This document shows positions 24,054-35,662 of a stretch of 64,000 bases of DNA, piece by piece. The position numbers and the translations under genes were made by a program. The stretch covers positions 682,001-746,000 of the forward strand of contig MU867060.1 of NCBI GenBank assembly GCA_033725935.1. The letters are read 5' to 3'. Every line of letters starts with the position of its first letter. The stretch's first letter is position 1. The notes below the pieces were generated by a model that was not told the DNA's origin, ran no database searches, and saw only the letters and a program-made list of their open reading frames with translations. Source of the stretch: Cladorrhinum sp. PSN259. Lineage: Eukaryota; Ascomycota; Sordariomycetes; Sordariales; Podosporaceae.

Positions 24054-26752
24054 CTTCCGGGGTCCAGTGAGTTGGTGCAGGTGGAGCCTGGGGTCCCTGG
24101 AGTTGTCGCCCTTTCCCTTCCAAGGGAGCCGAACCCAATTGGAAACCGCCCTGGCAGAGATCTGGAACTCTGGCACTCTCTCATTTGGAAAGATCAGGTG
24201 TCATTGCTGCGTATTCTGTATAATATGTGCGTCGAGGAATAGTGGGATGAATAATAAGGGAGCCCGTTGGTTTTTGGAGTAATATGGCTGGCACAGATCG
24301 ACAGGAACCCATAAATTATGCCGCGTCGGGTTTAATGTCGATATTAGTCTGACGGGGAACAAGATGAGATTCTGGAGATGCCAGATTAGATCATGTCTGG
24401 GGAACGGCTTCTCTTATCAGCAGCCATTGGGCCCCCTCCTTCACTAATGGCTGTACAGGGCCCTTAAAATAATCGTCCCCAGCACCTTGGGACTGGCTGC
24501 CATCAACTCGCAACTCAATTTCCTGTCTCGAGCTCTGCTGTGTTTGCAGGTCGGATGCAGGTGGTGTTGTGGCACAAAAGGGCACAGCAAGAGGCCACTG
24601 CAACAAAGTCGGGTGTCATGCTGGGCTGGGTGGTTTTTGGTGTCTTGCCATCCCGATCGCTACACAGATCTTTCCATCCTTGAACGCGGCAGAATAATAT
24701 TTAACCTGTAGGCCAAGGCGGGATGCATCTTGAGCCTTTCCTGACTTTGACAAGAGGCATGTTTCTTGTCATTTATCTCGAACGAGACTACCAGATGCGT
24801 TACTGCGTACGTACCGAAACGTCCAGCTAAAAACCCCGCAGGAAGCATCGAATATGCAATGCTCACGCGTCATGCAGAAGTAGAAAAAATCTCAAGCAGA
24901 AAGTAAACAGAACTTGATGAGTTGTCATTGAGTATGTGGGGTTCAAATCCTCGAGGAATTGTCAAATCCAGCGAATCCACCGTTTCAGGACTGACAAAGC
25001 TGTCCAATGCGAGTGGATTCACTGGATTGGTGGACTGAGGGCCTTGGTTCGAGTGACCCTGTCAACCCTTGCTCGGCGTTCGAGATCTTTTCTTCCAGAA
25101 GCACAAATGGAACAAAGCATCACAGATTCGCGACGCCTTCATCCATCGCGTCCAGGTTCGGGCGGCCCGATCTCCCACACGTTCGACACGTGCTGATCGA
25201 GTGAGTCCAACCCCCTCGCTTTCCCCCTTAACCCCGCAGTATGACTGCATTTGCACCCATCGCGAACGTCGGAACGTGGCATCGTTTGCCAAAATTTATG
25301 AAACAGCGGGCATTCCTTCCACAAAACAAACCGTCTCCTCTTACATACCGCTCTTCCGATGGGCGCCTATCTTCTCCACTTCGACCCAATGTTCTGAACG
25401 GCGATTGAATCTCAGTAGACTCCACAGCTACAGGCTCCGGTTGGCTGGTACGGCTTGTCTTTCCATCGATCGTTCGAGAGAGACACGAAGTCGCACAGTG
25501 GTTCATTTATCCGGCACATGCATCTTCAGGAACATGCATTCACGACAGTTGCACAACTGCTCATGTGTCGGGCCGCCTTGGGTTGCCTGGGATGGTTTCG
25601 GCTCGAGATGTATGTACCATTCCGTGGTTGGCAAGAGCTGGTTCCAAACACACATCTCTCGATGGGCGGAGTTTTGGCTCAAACTCATACTCATGGCATG
25701 TCTGTCATGGACTCGGGGACGTTGAAACCCCCACCTTCTAGGACTTCTTGGAACATTCCAAGATGTCCGTGCTCACCGTTCAGGGGCGCGAACAGGCTCC
25801 GGGAGCGTGGAAGATGACGACGGCAAAATCTAATAGCTTTGCCGGGTTCAACTCGGGGGATCTTCCGGAACCAAAGAATCTCTGCGTCTTCATCATTATT
25901 CGCGGTGAGATGAGCCTCCGCGGATGATAGGAGAAAGCGGAGGCCTGTCAACAACGGCTTCAACGGGACCGTTCCGTAAGTGCCGCACAGGGGAGATTGC
26001 CCGTTGAGATTCTCAATTTGGGGGTGTGGGGAGAGATCACCAACGACGGAACTCGGAAAACTTTAGAAAGCCTCTATCTCGATTCCCAAGGGCCTTGACT
26101 TCAATGTGCGCTGTTTCGCCGGACTGCAGTGACATGGGAAATACCAGATATTCGCACAGTAAGGCAAGTGCGAGGATGATTGCAGACGGGAACTGAACTT
26201 GAAAGATCACGAGATGTTGCCGACATGCACGACAAAAAACTTCACTAGTCAGGCAAGACCCTTGACACGATTAACCTGCTTGGAAGTCCAGCCAATCAGA
26301 GACTGATACTACCTGACCCTAAGGCTAAGGGATACTCTAACATGATGGAAGGTACCATGAACTCCTCCTCAGATTCCATCACCCGTCTACGAAGTCATGA
26401 GTCGCACCTTCTGAGCTCGACTTGTCAAACATTTCAAAATCAGACGAGATGGGTCGATCGAGCCCAGCGTATCACGAAGCCAGTTGAAGCGCGGGGTTTG
26501 TATTGATTGTGTGTTCATTGCCATTGCTTGAATCCCCGCCCCTCCTTTCTGCCAACTTTCGCTGTGATTTTGCAACCCTCTAGGTATGCCTTTTGAGCAC
26601 ATTTTTTCGTATTTGCAAACCAGCACTGTGCGAGCCCTATTGCATGTTTGCAGCGCCCGAGGCCGGCGCAAGCAAACCCTGCAGGTATCCTTGCTTGATG
26701 TAGAACCCGCGATAACAAGCAAACGCCATGCCGCTCAGCTGGTCACGGTTAC
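24054..26752. other. Intergenic: promoter of the unknown gene and 3' flank of the aminomutase
   Basis: This 2.7-kb region lies between two minus-strand genes. A 218-codon plus-strand frame at 25069-25725 lacks an ATG at its start and has Cys/Arg/Ser-rich composition without motifs, so it was not accepted. I see no other gene, RNA or repeat. Confidence 0.5.
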
Positions 26753-28520
26753 TTAGGCTGACGAGTCGGCAGCCACCGAAATGATCGGATCATGGTACTC
26801 GTACACCCTGTTCTCTTTGTCACGGCCAGTGACAGCAGGCGCCCGGTACGTGGACTTACCCGTCTTGCGGTCATAGGACTCATATGAGCAAGCAAGACGC
26901 TTACCGCCACCACCAGGAAGATCGACAACGAACTGGGGCATCATGAAGCCGGCGATTGAACCACGGAGCTTCGCCTCAAGGTCCAGATTCGTCTGAAGAG
27001 GGGTACGGAAGTGTTCCGCGCCCTTGACCATATCCGCCTGGTAGACATAGTACTGTGTGTGTCATGGTCAGAATAATACGGCTCCCAATGCACCAAGAAT
27101 TACTTACCGGTGTTATGTTGTTGTCCGCAAGCCCGCGGATCAACCTCGACATAGTCTCGAAGTCATCGTTCACCCCTCGAAGCAGCACCGTCTGGTTGCG
27201 GACCGTGACACCGGACTCAAACAGCCTCTGGCTGGCATCGGAGGTTATCCACGAGATTTCATCGGGATGATTGAAATGAGTATGCCAGGCAATGGCTTTA
27301 CCAGCTTTCTTGGCCTTGTTGGATACCGCCTCCAGGGCCTTGAACCAGCCGTCATTGTCGTCGAGGACGCGAGCTGGAGCAACCGCGAGGCCCTTGGATG
27401 CGAAGCGGACCCGCTTGATGTTTGGCATCTCAATGAGCCGGTTGCCAATTTCAGAGAGTTTCTCTGCTGACAGGTAATAAGAGTCACCGCCCGACACGAC
27501 AATGTCGTGCAGACCGGGCTTGCTCTCGATGTACTGGAACACCTCGTTCCAGCGCCGAGCGATGGGCTTCTGGGTTGCCTTGGTCACGGTTGGGGTATTT
27601 GCTCCGACGGCGTATGAGCGCGTGCAAAACATACAGTATGTTGGGCACACCGAGGTTGCTACCGGACTATCAGCAAATTGTCTTTCAACGTTGACACGAG
27701 CGAATCTCGACAAGCTCACCGAGAAAGAGGGCCTTGTCCGAGTACCGGTGGACAAGACCTTTGACGGGCGAATCATCCTCTTCGTGGAGTGAGTCAAGCT
27801 CCAGCTTTGGGTGGTCTGGCTCCATGACCGACTTCATGGTCATGAACTGGCGGACAAGAGGATCGTGCCGAGGGTCGTTCCAGTTGATACGGCTCAGGAT
27901 GTATGGACTACGGCGCACTGTTAGTTTGAAACCACCGCATATGCACCAATAAGCGTCCAGCAACTTACGTGATGCGAATTGCCATAGTTGCGGCAGCGAG
28001 ACCTTCAAAGACATCTCGGATGAACTCATCACGGGACTGCATCTGGGTGCCCTCCTTGTCCAGTGGGATTTCCTTGGGGACCACGGCATTTAGGAACTTT
28101 TGCAGCTGGCGCGTATTCTCCACCGTGCGGGAAACCTAAAAGACGGATGGTTGAGTTTGCATGAGCTTGAAATAAAATAAGCCAAAGAGAAGTTGTTAGA
28201 CTTACCCCCCAGTCGTATGAGAGGAACTCCTTGGAGGAGACATTGTCCCAGATGGGTACCTTGCGCCAAAACTCATCACGGCTCCGGGGTATTGTCGCCA
28301 CAAAGGCAGAGACGGTCGAAGCAGTTGACTGCGAAGCTTGCTCGTTGGGGGATGGCGGTGTATCGACTTGGGTAACCTTAAGGCCTTCGCTAACGGCAGC
28401 ACTCTGGGCCGGGAGATTCGAGATTGACGAGGTAATGTTACGCACAGAGCCCGGCTTGTAGGAAGCCATGCGCCGCATGTGAGCGAGGGCCTCACGGCGG
28501 GGGAGTAGAGCGGGGAGCAT
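26753..28520 (-). CDS. Lysine 2,3-aminomutase family radical-SAM enzyme
   Basis: Five exons (28520-28206, 28135-27969, 27907-27720, 27658-27108, 27052-26753) encode 506 residues, with introns of 55-70 nt and every junction in frame. The radical-SAM cluster motif CPTYCMFC (about residues 228-235) is present, and PGGGGK near residue 458 carries the lysine that binds PLP in KamA-type enzymes. Other family hallmarks are HRYSDKALFL, VSGGD, HFNHPDEI and YYVYQADMVKG. Bacterial KamA converts L-lysine to L-beta-lysine through PLP, S-adenosylmethionine and a [4Fe-4S] cluster. Relatives can act on glutamate or arginine, so the substrate is inferred. The first 45 residues are Arg/Ser/Ala-rich without acidic residues until later (LPRREALAHMRRMASYKPGS), which suggests a mitochondrial presequence. 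It is divergently paired with the MFS transporter gene at 29479. Confidence 0.92.
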
Positions 28521-29478
28521 GCTGTTGGATATTGTCGAAACCCAGCCAAGGTCTTCTAGGAGTTGTTGAGGCTTGGTGGCTTATATGGCTCTTTGTCTAG
28601 GCTGAGGCACTCAGGTTAGACACTTCGATCGTGTTGCAAAGGTTAGAGACAAGAGATCTTGAAGCATTGGTGGGTTTTATGCTCGAGTATTTTCCATCCC
28701 AATTAGAGGCTCTGCAGAGTATACGGGTGTGGCAATAATGATGGAAAGGATGAATCTATCGGGTATCACGGGTACTGTTTCGTCTCCGAGTATTCATTCG
28801 AACTTCACTGCAGCGGGGCTATACTGATTCCGCTGCAACAGGTAGATCGAGTCACTGGCCATTTACTCCGTGCGGACTTCTCTGTGTGCTCATACCTTCC
28901 TATTGGGCATGTTGCCATGGTCAGATATATATCACTTCATCTGGAGAACTGGTCTCGGGACCGACGCACTTACAAATATTTTGATCACGAAGTACACCCT
29001 CCGGGCCAATCTTATGGCCAAATACTGGCACCTGGGCACTTTGTGGTTTTCGTCTCAACTATCGAGCCCCCTGAGCCTCACATGTCAGTTACCACTCTCT
29101 GCAGCTCTAGACACATGATGGGATGGCGCTTCAAGCAAGATGGGTTGAGTTTGCAAATTCTGCTTGCTGATATCCAACGCACTGTTTTGCCGCACAAATG
29201 GACTTACAAACAAAAAAGGAATGTCAGTTTTTTTCTGTCAACCGCGCTGGTGAAGGCAACCGATTTGTCCAAGGTTCACAGCCCCCGGCATCTGTCTACA
29301 GGAAGGTCAGTGCAGTCCACAACAACCGTTCAAGGGTCTCCATCGGTGGAAGAACGCAAACTACATACCAATCTGGCAGGCACTCTTCGAACGTCAAAAT
29401 CTTCAAGTCGGGTGTGTGGTCCCCTCGCCGTCCTCTATCGACAGGTCTTGTTGCCGCTGTTTATATACCCATCCAGCC
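28521..29478. promoter_or_regulatory. Divergent promoter between aminomutase and MFS transporter
   Basis: This 958-bp spacer is shared by the two start codons. A TATATA-like run (tttatatac, near 29461) lies only about 10-15 nt before the transporter ATG, unusually close. Short open frames here have no family features. The shared promoter suggests co-regulation, which is inference. Confidence 0.55.
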
Positions 29479-31283
29479 ATGCCGGGCCAGCAGCTGGACG
29501 CTGCGCAATCCGAAAAGGTGTAAGTGCCGGCACACCATCCCTGGTTGATGAGCATGCAAGTGAGAGACATTTCAGACTCGGAGGCTGACAAGATAGCCTT
29601 CCATGTCTCAGCGATGTCGTCTTTGAGACTCTGCCGACCGGAGACAAGCCAGTGGTCAAATCACACACTGCGGCCCAAGGTACTTTGGACGTGGAGTCTG
29701 CGTCTGCATTCTATCAGCGTCATGCAAGCCCATCATCCAATGGGAAGACGCATGCCGAGCTTGATGTTGGATGGAGGCCTTGGAAGGTTGTAATCGGTGC
29801 GTTCTGTCTGACGGTGCCACTTTACGGCCTCCTCAGCAGCATCGGGCTATTTCAGACCTACTGGAAGAAAGAATTACTGGACGACTATTCGAAAACAAAT
29901 ATTGCTTGGATCATATCCGCGTTTGGTGCGTTTGACAATCTCATGGGGGCACCTGCCGGAATTCTGTTTGACCGCTACGGCATCAAGTGGCTGCTTCCGC
30001 TTGGCAGCTCCGCGTACGTTGCAAGTTTTATCGGCCTCGCCTTCTGCTCAACGTACGCACAGTTTATGGGCTGCATGATAGTGGCTGGCACTGCTGCTGG
30101 TATGATCTCTTCCCTAGAGCTGTGATCTCGGCTAACAAGAGCGATACAGCGATCCCCTCGACCATTGCCTTCAGCATTTGTAGCCAGTGGTTCAAGGCCA
30201 GAGCTGGAATTGCTACTGGGTGCGTCACTGTTGGGACAGCCCTGGGTGGCATATTCTTCTCGCTAGTTCTTCAAGCTCTTTTTCACAAGTTTACTTGGAA
30301 AACTGCAGCTCTCGTACTGGCGGGTATCCTCGCGGGCTTCTCATTGCTAGGTTGGATGCTTGTTGAAACCAACTTGCCCCAAACGAGCCCAGAGTCAGAG
30401 GATGAGTGTGAGAAGACGGCAAAGCTGTGGGATGTTGCCAAATCCCCCAAGTTCTGGCTCATCGCGTATCCTATTTTTGGTGAGCATTTGGCATGCGATC
30501 TCGGCACTTTCAGCTGGTGGTATGGTTGGCTAACGTATTGTGGCTCCACGCAGCCTATGAACTGGTTCTTTTTATTCAATGGGGTTCTCTCCCCTCATAT
30601 GCAGAGGCCACCAATTATGGGGAGAGCCAATTCTATCTCATGATGTCGTACAACATGTAAGTCCCGTTGCCCAAGCTACTGCCAATGCACATCACTGACA
30701 AGCAAACACCATCACCAGCGGCGCCGTTATTGGAAGAACTTTGCCCATGTGGCTTTCAGATCGTAAGCTTGGCCCAATGAACAGTCTCATCATGATGAAC
30801 TTGTTTACGCTGGCTGTGGTGCTTCTGATTTGGCTCCCCCTTGGCTCTCGGTCAATTCAAGCCTTGTTCACCGTAGTGGTACTTATGGGAATCGGTACTG
30901 GAAGTGCCGTTCCGCTTGGCGGTGAGAGCTCTTCATCCATGCCTGCTCTTGAAGGGACATGATTCGCTAAATATGGTGTCTCAAAGCATCATCCGTCTAC
31001 ACGCTCTGTAACCCCCAAAGTACAGGGACATGGCTCGGTTCCGCCTTCAGTATTGCTGGCATTGCGTAAGTCGCTCTCCTGCAACGGCTGAGCATGGACT
31101 GATAAATCTGTCATACGCAGGATCTTAATAGGAAATCCCTCGGTGGAGGCAATTCTCGAGCGATTTGGATCAGACGGCCTTGTGGCTTTCCTCGCAGCAA
31201 TTCTATTTACGGGTCTGATCAGCGTATTGACTCTCCGCTGGCTCTGCAACGGTCGACGGTGGGCCCTCACGGCCAAGATCTGA
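29479..31283 (+). CDS. MFS transporter, monocarboxylate (MCT/Mch)-like
   Basis: Seven exons (29479-29519, 29612-30099, 30150-30479, 30554-30656, 30719-30921, 30987-31065, 31121-31283) sum to 1407 nt, 468 residues, with all splice sites GT-AG and all phases consistent. After about 60 cytosolic residues comes DVGWRPWKVVIGAFCLTVPLYGL, in the place of the MCT family's first-helix signature. It is followed by about twelve hydrophobic helices, the loop FDRYGIKW after the second helix pair, and a central cytosolic loop with SPESEDECEKTAKLWDVAKS. Such fungal carriers move monocarboxylates, riboflavin or other small acids; the substrate is unknown. The second exon has two candidate acceptors 15 nt apart, both in frame; the downstream one is better spaced from the branch site. 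No other in-frame ATG precedes the first helix, which supports the start. The neighbouring aminomutase suggests an amino-acid-derived substrate, as inference. Confidence 0.88.
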
Positions 31284-33439
31284 TGGACTGCTCAGATGTG
31301 GCAGGTTAAGTTGTGTAGCACAACATCAAGTGACAGCTGTGATATGGGGCGACAATCAATAACAACAATCAATTTTCTAAGATCCGCAGCTTTTTGGGTA
31401 TGACTGAGCGTGCCGCAACCTGAAATTACTGACCAAGTTGCTCAAAAGAAGCAGGCAGACATCGGGATAATGGGAGCCGAGCTCAACACTGGACATGGAA
31501 GATGATCACCGGCCGCCCTCCTCTTTGAAAAGTCCCCAACTGAGGCCTCGAATGCATACGCCAAGTTCCCGACCATTGGGTACCTATGCCACAAATGGAG
31601 GGCGAGTAGAATGTTAGTCGCTACGCGAAGACGGCCGGACCGCCCCTTTCTTTGCCCTGTCTGGCTTGAAGTAGCATTCCGGGTCGTGGAGACGATGAGC
31701 CTGATTCCACATACTATACAGCATTCTCACCTGCGTAAGATGATAGCTCAGTCTCCGCGAACAAAGCAGAGTGTCTCAGATATGCGGAATCACGGCCTCC
31801 TCCTCGATTGGTGCACAGAAGTCGGGCGGATATCTCGCCACTGGTGTCCTTGCTGGTATTTGCATATTAGGGGTCCGAACGAAAGAATAGCGCCATTGAG
31901 GCTTGGGAGCATATGTATCCCGGTTCCTGGGTTGGGGGCTCTACGCATGTCGACGAAACAGGCGTTTTCCCCGCCTATCATTCCTCCCTTGCCCAGAAGG
32001 CTGTATGCCAGGTCCCGACGACGGGCATTTCGTTGCTCCGATGTGTAACGCCGGGCTCTGCTATCCGGAGAGAGTTATTTGTTTGCTTGTCAAGAAGGAG
32101 GGAGGTATATGCTGGGTAACGTGGGTTTTTATCTTTCCCTGGAAATCCGTTTGCTCGCCCTCCCATACAGGGCCGGGGAGATATACGTTTGCAGATGAAG
32201 TCACATCCCAGATCCGTTCCGCCATTACGTTGTAAAAGATACGTACGCTTACTTGGCAGATGGGGGGGGAGCTTTGCGCGTAACCGGGCCTTGTCTCAAT
32301 ATTAAGGGGTGGGGGCACACGGGAAGATTTGGGGCAGGTTAAGGACGTGGAATTTTCAACCTCTCTCGTTTGTGATTGGTCAGAGATGTTTACAGACGAC
32401 CGCCCAGCAAGCGAGGACTCCCGAGAGAAATGCGTGAGTCCTCTAACATCGTCTACCAAGCCATGTACCTCCCATGGGTCCTCTGTGATCAATTTTTTGC
32501 TTTCCATGTACTATACGCACAGATGTGATAGTATCACACCCTTAATCTTGGCGCAAGAAAGTACATGTACACCTTCAGTTGGCCAGACGACGCAAAAAAA
32601 AGCAAAACCCTTTATTGAGACGCTAGACTTTTACAGAAAATCGAGATCATCATCCAATGGAGCATCAGATGTGGATTGCATCACTGATTACACTAGAGCC
32701 CCGTGATGGTCACCACCACCTATGATAATAAACTCGAGGGGCGGAAAGGATCCGTTCCATCTGGACCAAGATCTGTGGTGGTGATGCTTAGACTAAGCCT
32801 CCTGACTCTTCCGTGAACCCCCTCCCCCAACACTATCCATTGAATTTCTCAACCAATCCTTGCTTCCCCCACATTGTCATTGAAAAACACTCTCAGCTTG
32901 TCCAAGACATTGGTGACCGGTTCATGTCATGACCACCGTGTGATCCGCAAAACGATATCTGACATGTTGGCGCTTAAAACTCTTGTGGCGAGTGTTCCGT
33001 GTGAATGTTCCAGACCCATCTATACCCAATCTCAACACTTTTTCCTTTCTTCCCTCAGAACCTGTGGTAATGTTTCCATCAGATCGTCCTCAACGAGATC
33101 TGAGAACCACCGCCGCCTCTTGCCCACAGTTTTGTTTCCCGTGCAGCATAACAACCAGCTAGCCATCATTCCGCCCCTGGTGTTACACGACGTTTGGTTG
33201 GCTGGATATCACAGGGGAAGATGGGGGGGGGGGGTACCTGAGCAAACCGGTTCAAGCTTTTATTGGTCCCGGTTTCAATCCTGGGGCAAAGCATGCAAAT
33301 GACCATTCCTGGAACAGAGAGAGACATCTGACTACGTACCATACGCAACCACAATCTTGGGGAGCCTGAGGCGATCTATTAGATCTGCTCATCAAAATCT
33401 CCGATGTCTGTCAGAAAAGAAAAAAAAGAGAAAGGTTAG
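31284..33439. other. Gene-poor segment between MFS gene and FunK1 relic
   Basis: About 2.2 kb without an acceptable gene. One frame at about 31786-31888 (plus) reads CGITASSSIGAQKSGGYLAT and continues LAGICIL before a stop, which looks like the last exon of a membrane transporter, but nothing upstream joins to it. Short open frames near 31611 and 32874 have no motif. A small inverted repeat with CACCACCAC / GTGGTGGTG arms lies near 32710-32795. Confidence 0.45.
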
Positions 33440-34207
33440 TCAAAGATCAAACAGCAGCCCCGTCCGTATCCCCCTTCTGATACGTATCTTTCTCGTCCTG
33501 TCAAACATCCAACTTCATGTCTCACCCCATTTCAGAGTAGAGCTTTTCGCTTTTTCGTCACCGCGAATGGCCGCCGGGAAAAAACAATCTGTCGAAGCTT
33601 ACTGAGCAATGGGATAAGTGGCTTGTAATATGCTGTGCTTTCTACGTACTTCGATTATCTGCTTGAACATTTTTTTAGTGCTCACGAGGCCGGCTTTCTG
33701 AATCGCCAGTTCCGCTGTATCAAAGTAGTTCCACTTATCAAACTTTGGGTTAACTCTGAGGTGGGCTTGTCTGCCCATTCATAATGAATGCAGACCCAGA
33801 ACAAGACCCAAAAGAAAGACTCGAGATGGTCCATAAAGGAATGTAGATTGCCTCCAAGCAGCAAGACTGACATGAACACCTTTCGTACCGGTCTTCCCCT
33901 TGGCTCCCGATATAGGTACCTTCCAGTTTGCCCTCTCATAGCGAGATCCAGGTCAATTTAATAGCGATTTCCAGGAGTCATCCTTTGGCGTCATCGTTAA
34001 CCAAGAGGTTATTGATAGAGATATCTCTGTGCAGGATGCCGGCACGATGTATCCGATTTGACAGATTGCTGCTGGCTTGAGATGTTGAGCGAGGTCGCTC
34101 GCTAGGTGGTAGAGGGGCACCGGCTTAAGTAGACGATCGTTTCTTATTAGTAGCTGTACTGCTACTGGGGCATTTGCGCGAAACTGAAGCTTTTGTACTC
34201 GACACAA
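33440..34207 (-). pseudogene. FunK1-type protein kinase relic, C-terminal half
   Basis: On the minus strand, pieces of the fungal-specific FunK1 kinase family appear in order but in shifting frames. They are a Ser/Lys linker ending AGAPLPPSERPRS, the catalytic loop AGILHRDISINNLLVNDD (about 34060-33990), LIDLDLA (about 33960), GAKGKTGTK (about 33915-33890), FMSVLLLGG...HLESFFWVLFWVCIHY (about 33885-33790), FDKWNYFDTAELA and LSKLRQIVF. Stop codons interrupt the frame before AGAPLPP and after NDDAK, and at least two frameshifts occur. The linker is joined straight to the catalytic loop at NRIHR, so the segment expected between them is missing. The family match is from memory of its conserved motifs. 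The piece is certainly not functional as it stands. Confidence 0.85.
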
Positions 34208-34216
34208 GGGGCCAAT

Positions 34217-34224
34217 TTTTTTTA

Positions 34225-34255
<31 letters not shown>

Positions 34256-34256
34256 G
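34217..34256. repeat. T/A-rich low-complexity run between the two kinase pieces
   Basis: Eight T's are followed by A-runs broken by single T's. It sits exactly between the inverted halves of the kinase relic and probably marks the rearrangement junction. Confidence 0.7.
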
Positions 34257-34260
34257 CCCG

Positions 34261-34487
34261 AACAATTGTGCTACGACATGTTGGAAAGCTCGTCATTAAT
34301 GATTCATGGCAGTATCCGGAACGCGATGAGGAGCGAATTACTACGCGAGGTGACCGATCATGTCACAAACGTCGCCAGATACTATCACCACGAAACAGTT
34401 CAGATATATGGAACGGATGACGATATTCGAAATAACATCCGCGAAGGACTAGACATTAACAGCGGCACAAAGTACGGATCTTAATTT
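34261..34487 (+). pseudogene. FunK1-type protein kinase relic, central N-terminal part (inverted)
   Basis: On the plus strand, GKLVINDSWQYPERDEE is followed, after a one-frame shift, by ELLREVTDHVTNVARYYHHE and then GTDDDIRNNIREGLDIN. These match the FunK1 segment that normally lies N-terminal to the Ser/Lys linker and catalytic loop found on the opposite strand at 34207-33440. The two halves point in opposite directions, head to head, so the gene was broken by an inversion or by joining of two copies. The frameshift lies between the DEE and ELL codons near 34337. Confidence 0.82.
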
Positions 34488-34707
34488 AATTTTAATTTTT
34501 TTCCTGTTATGCTAGATAATGCTTGTCTTAAACAAGAATAAACTGCAGCTCCGTAAGACACAGCAAAGGGAATTTTTTTACAGTCAACAAAAGATAAGGC
34601 GGGAGGGAAAGAAAACCCCCCCCCAAAAAAAAACTGAGCATTCTTTTCTCATGAGTCCTGCCTGCCATGGAATGCTTGTCGCTGAATCTTGCACCAGTCT
34701 CTCCCTC

Positions 34708-34718
34708 TGTCTGTCTGT

Positions 34719-34750
<32 letters not shown>
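34708..34750. repeat. (TG)n microsatellite
   Basis: Runs of TCTG/TGTG end in about fourteen TG units just before the assembly artefact region. Confidence 0.9.
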
Positions 34751-34752
34751 CT

Positions 34753-34824
34753 TTCTTAACACCTGAACACAAAAGATCTACTCAGCTCCATAGAAATGGT
34801 ATGTACATCAACGGGGACCTTCCC

Positions 34825-34901
<77 letters not shown>

Positions 34902-35041
34902 CGGGGGGGCNNNNNNNNNNGTTTGTGTTTTTTTTTTTGTTTATTTATTAACAACTTAACACAAAAGATCTAAACAGCTCCAAAGAAATTGTATTTTAAA
35001 CAACGGGGAAATTCCAAAATCCCCCCCCCCCCCCCCCCCCC
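34753..35041. other. Assembly gap flanked by duplicated, low-quality sequence
   Basis: An 84-base G tract (34827-34910, with single C interruptions near its end) abuts ten N's at 34911-34920. The sequence left of the G tract (34753-34826) and right of the gap (34944-35020) is the same stretch in two versions: both contain cacaaaagatct, cagctcca and caacgggga in order. The right version is changed mainly towards A/T and ends in a C run (35020-35041). This is best read as two unmerged contig ends, not as biology. Confidence 0.85.
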
Positions 35042-35263
35042 AATCAAAGACAAATCCGTCACCGCCATTTTGCTCATCAAACCGCACTCAAGCCTTCGTT
35101 CCAACCACCCTCCTTCTCATTCCTTCAAGCGAGGTCATCACCCGGAGTATGATGGTCACATCATGCCAATGAGATGACCCTCCTCCCCCAACCCCTTCGG
35201 GCCTGTTCTGAGTCCGGCACACCACAACATGATAGACTAGGTATAGCCATTCGCACTTTCTTA

Positions 35264-35371
35264 TGCCTATTTCACTTGTTTGTACGCCTGTTTAGCTTCT
35301 GTTAATGCATTCCTGATTCCTTTGTACGCCTATTTGGCTTATGTTAGTTGACGTATTCCTGACTTCTTTCT
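35264..35371. repeat. Degenerate tandem repeat, two units of about 42-46 bp
   Basis: Units start at 35281 and 35323 with tgtacgcct and share attcctga and ttctgttaa/ttatgttag blocks. A partial third unit (tatgcctatttcacttg) precedes them and a partial one follows. Confidence 0.7.
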
Positions 35372-35662
35372 ACGCATGGCTAGATATCCCGACCTGTGTA
35401 CTGTAGGTAAAAGACCTTTTACCACGTATGTACCATCTTCTAACCTTGCGGTTTGTAAAAAAAAAAAAAATTGATAGGCTTCTTTCCTGTCCTTTGGTTT
35501 TATGGGGCATGTACCGAGCCAATAAACGTTTAAAGCATTCCATAGATTGTATGCTTCATGACGAGGGAACAAGCTTTTAGATGTTGGTGGTCAGGGAGAG
35601 GAATTCCAAGGCACGCCTGGTACTGGTAACCATGTACTCTAGCTTACTTAAAATAGGTAATA

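Noticed and set aside
24930..24965. B-box-like ggttcaaatcc suggesting a tRNA
   Set aside because: The arms beside it do not pair, and no A box or acceptor stem is found upstream.
25069..25725. 218-codon plus-strand frame
   Set aside because: No ATG at its start, Cys/Arg/Ser-rich composition and no motif; most likely chance.
33262..33292. ggtttcaatcctggg, a possible tRNA T arm
   Set aside because: TTC is misplaced relative to the stem and the stem pairs poorly; no cloverleaf.
34827..34910. Very long G tract as a possible G-quadruplex element
   Set aside because: It ends at N's, and the flank is repeated on the other side of the gap; an artefact is the simpler explanation.
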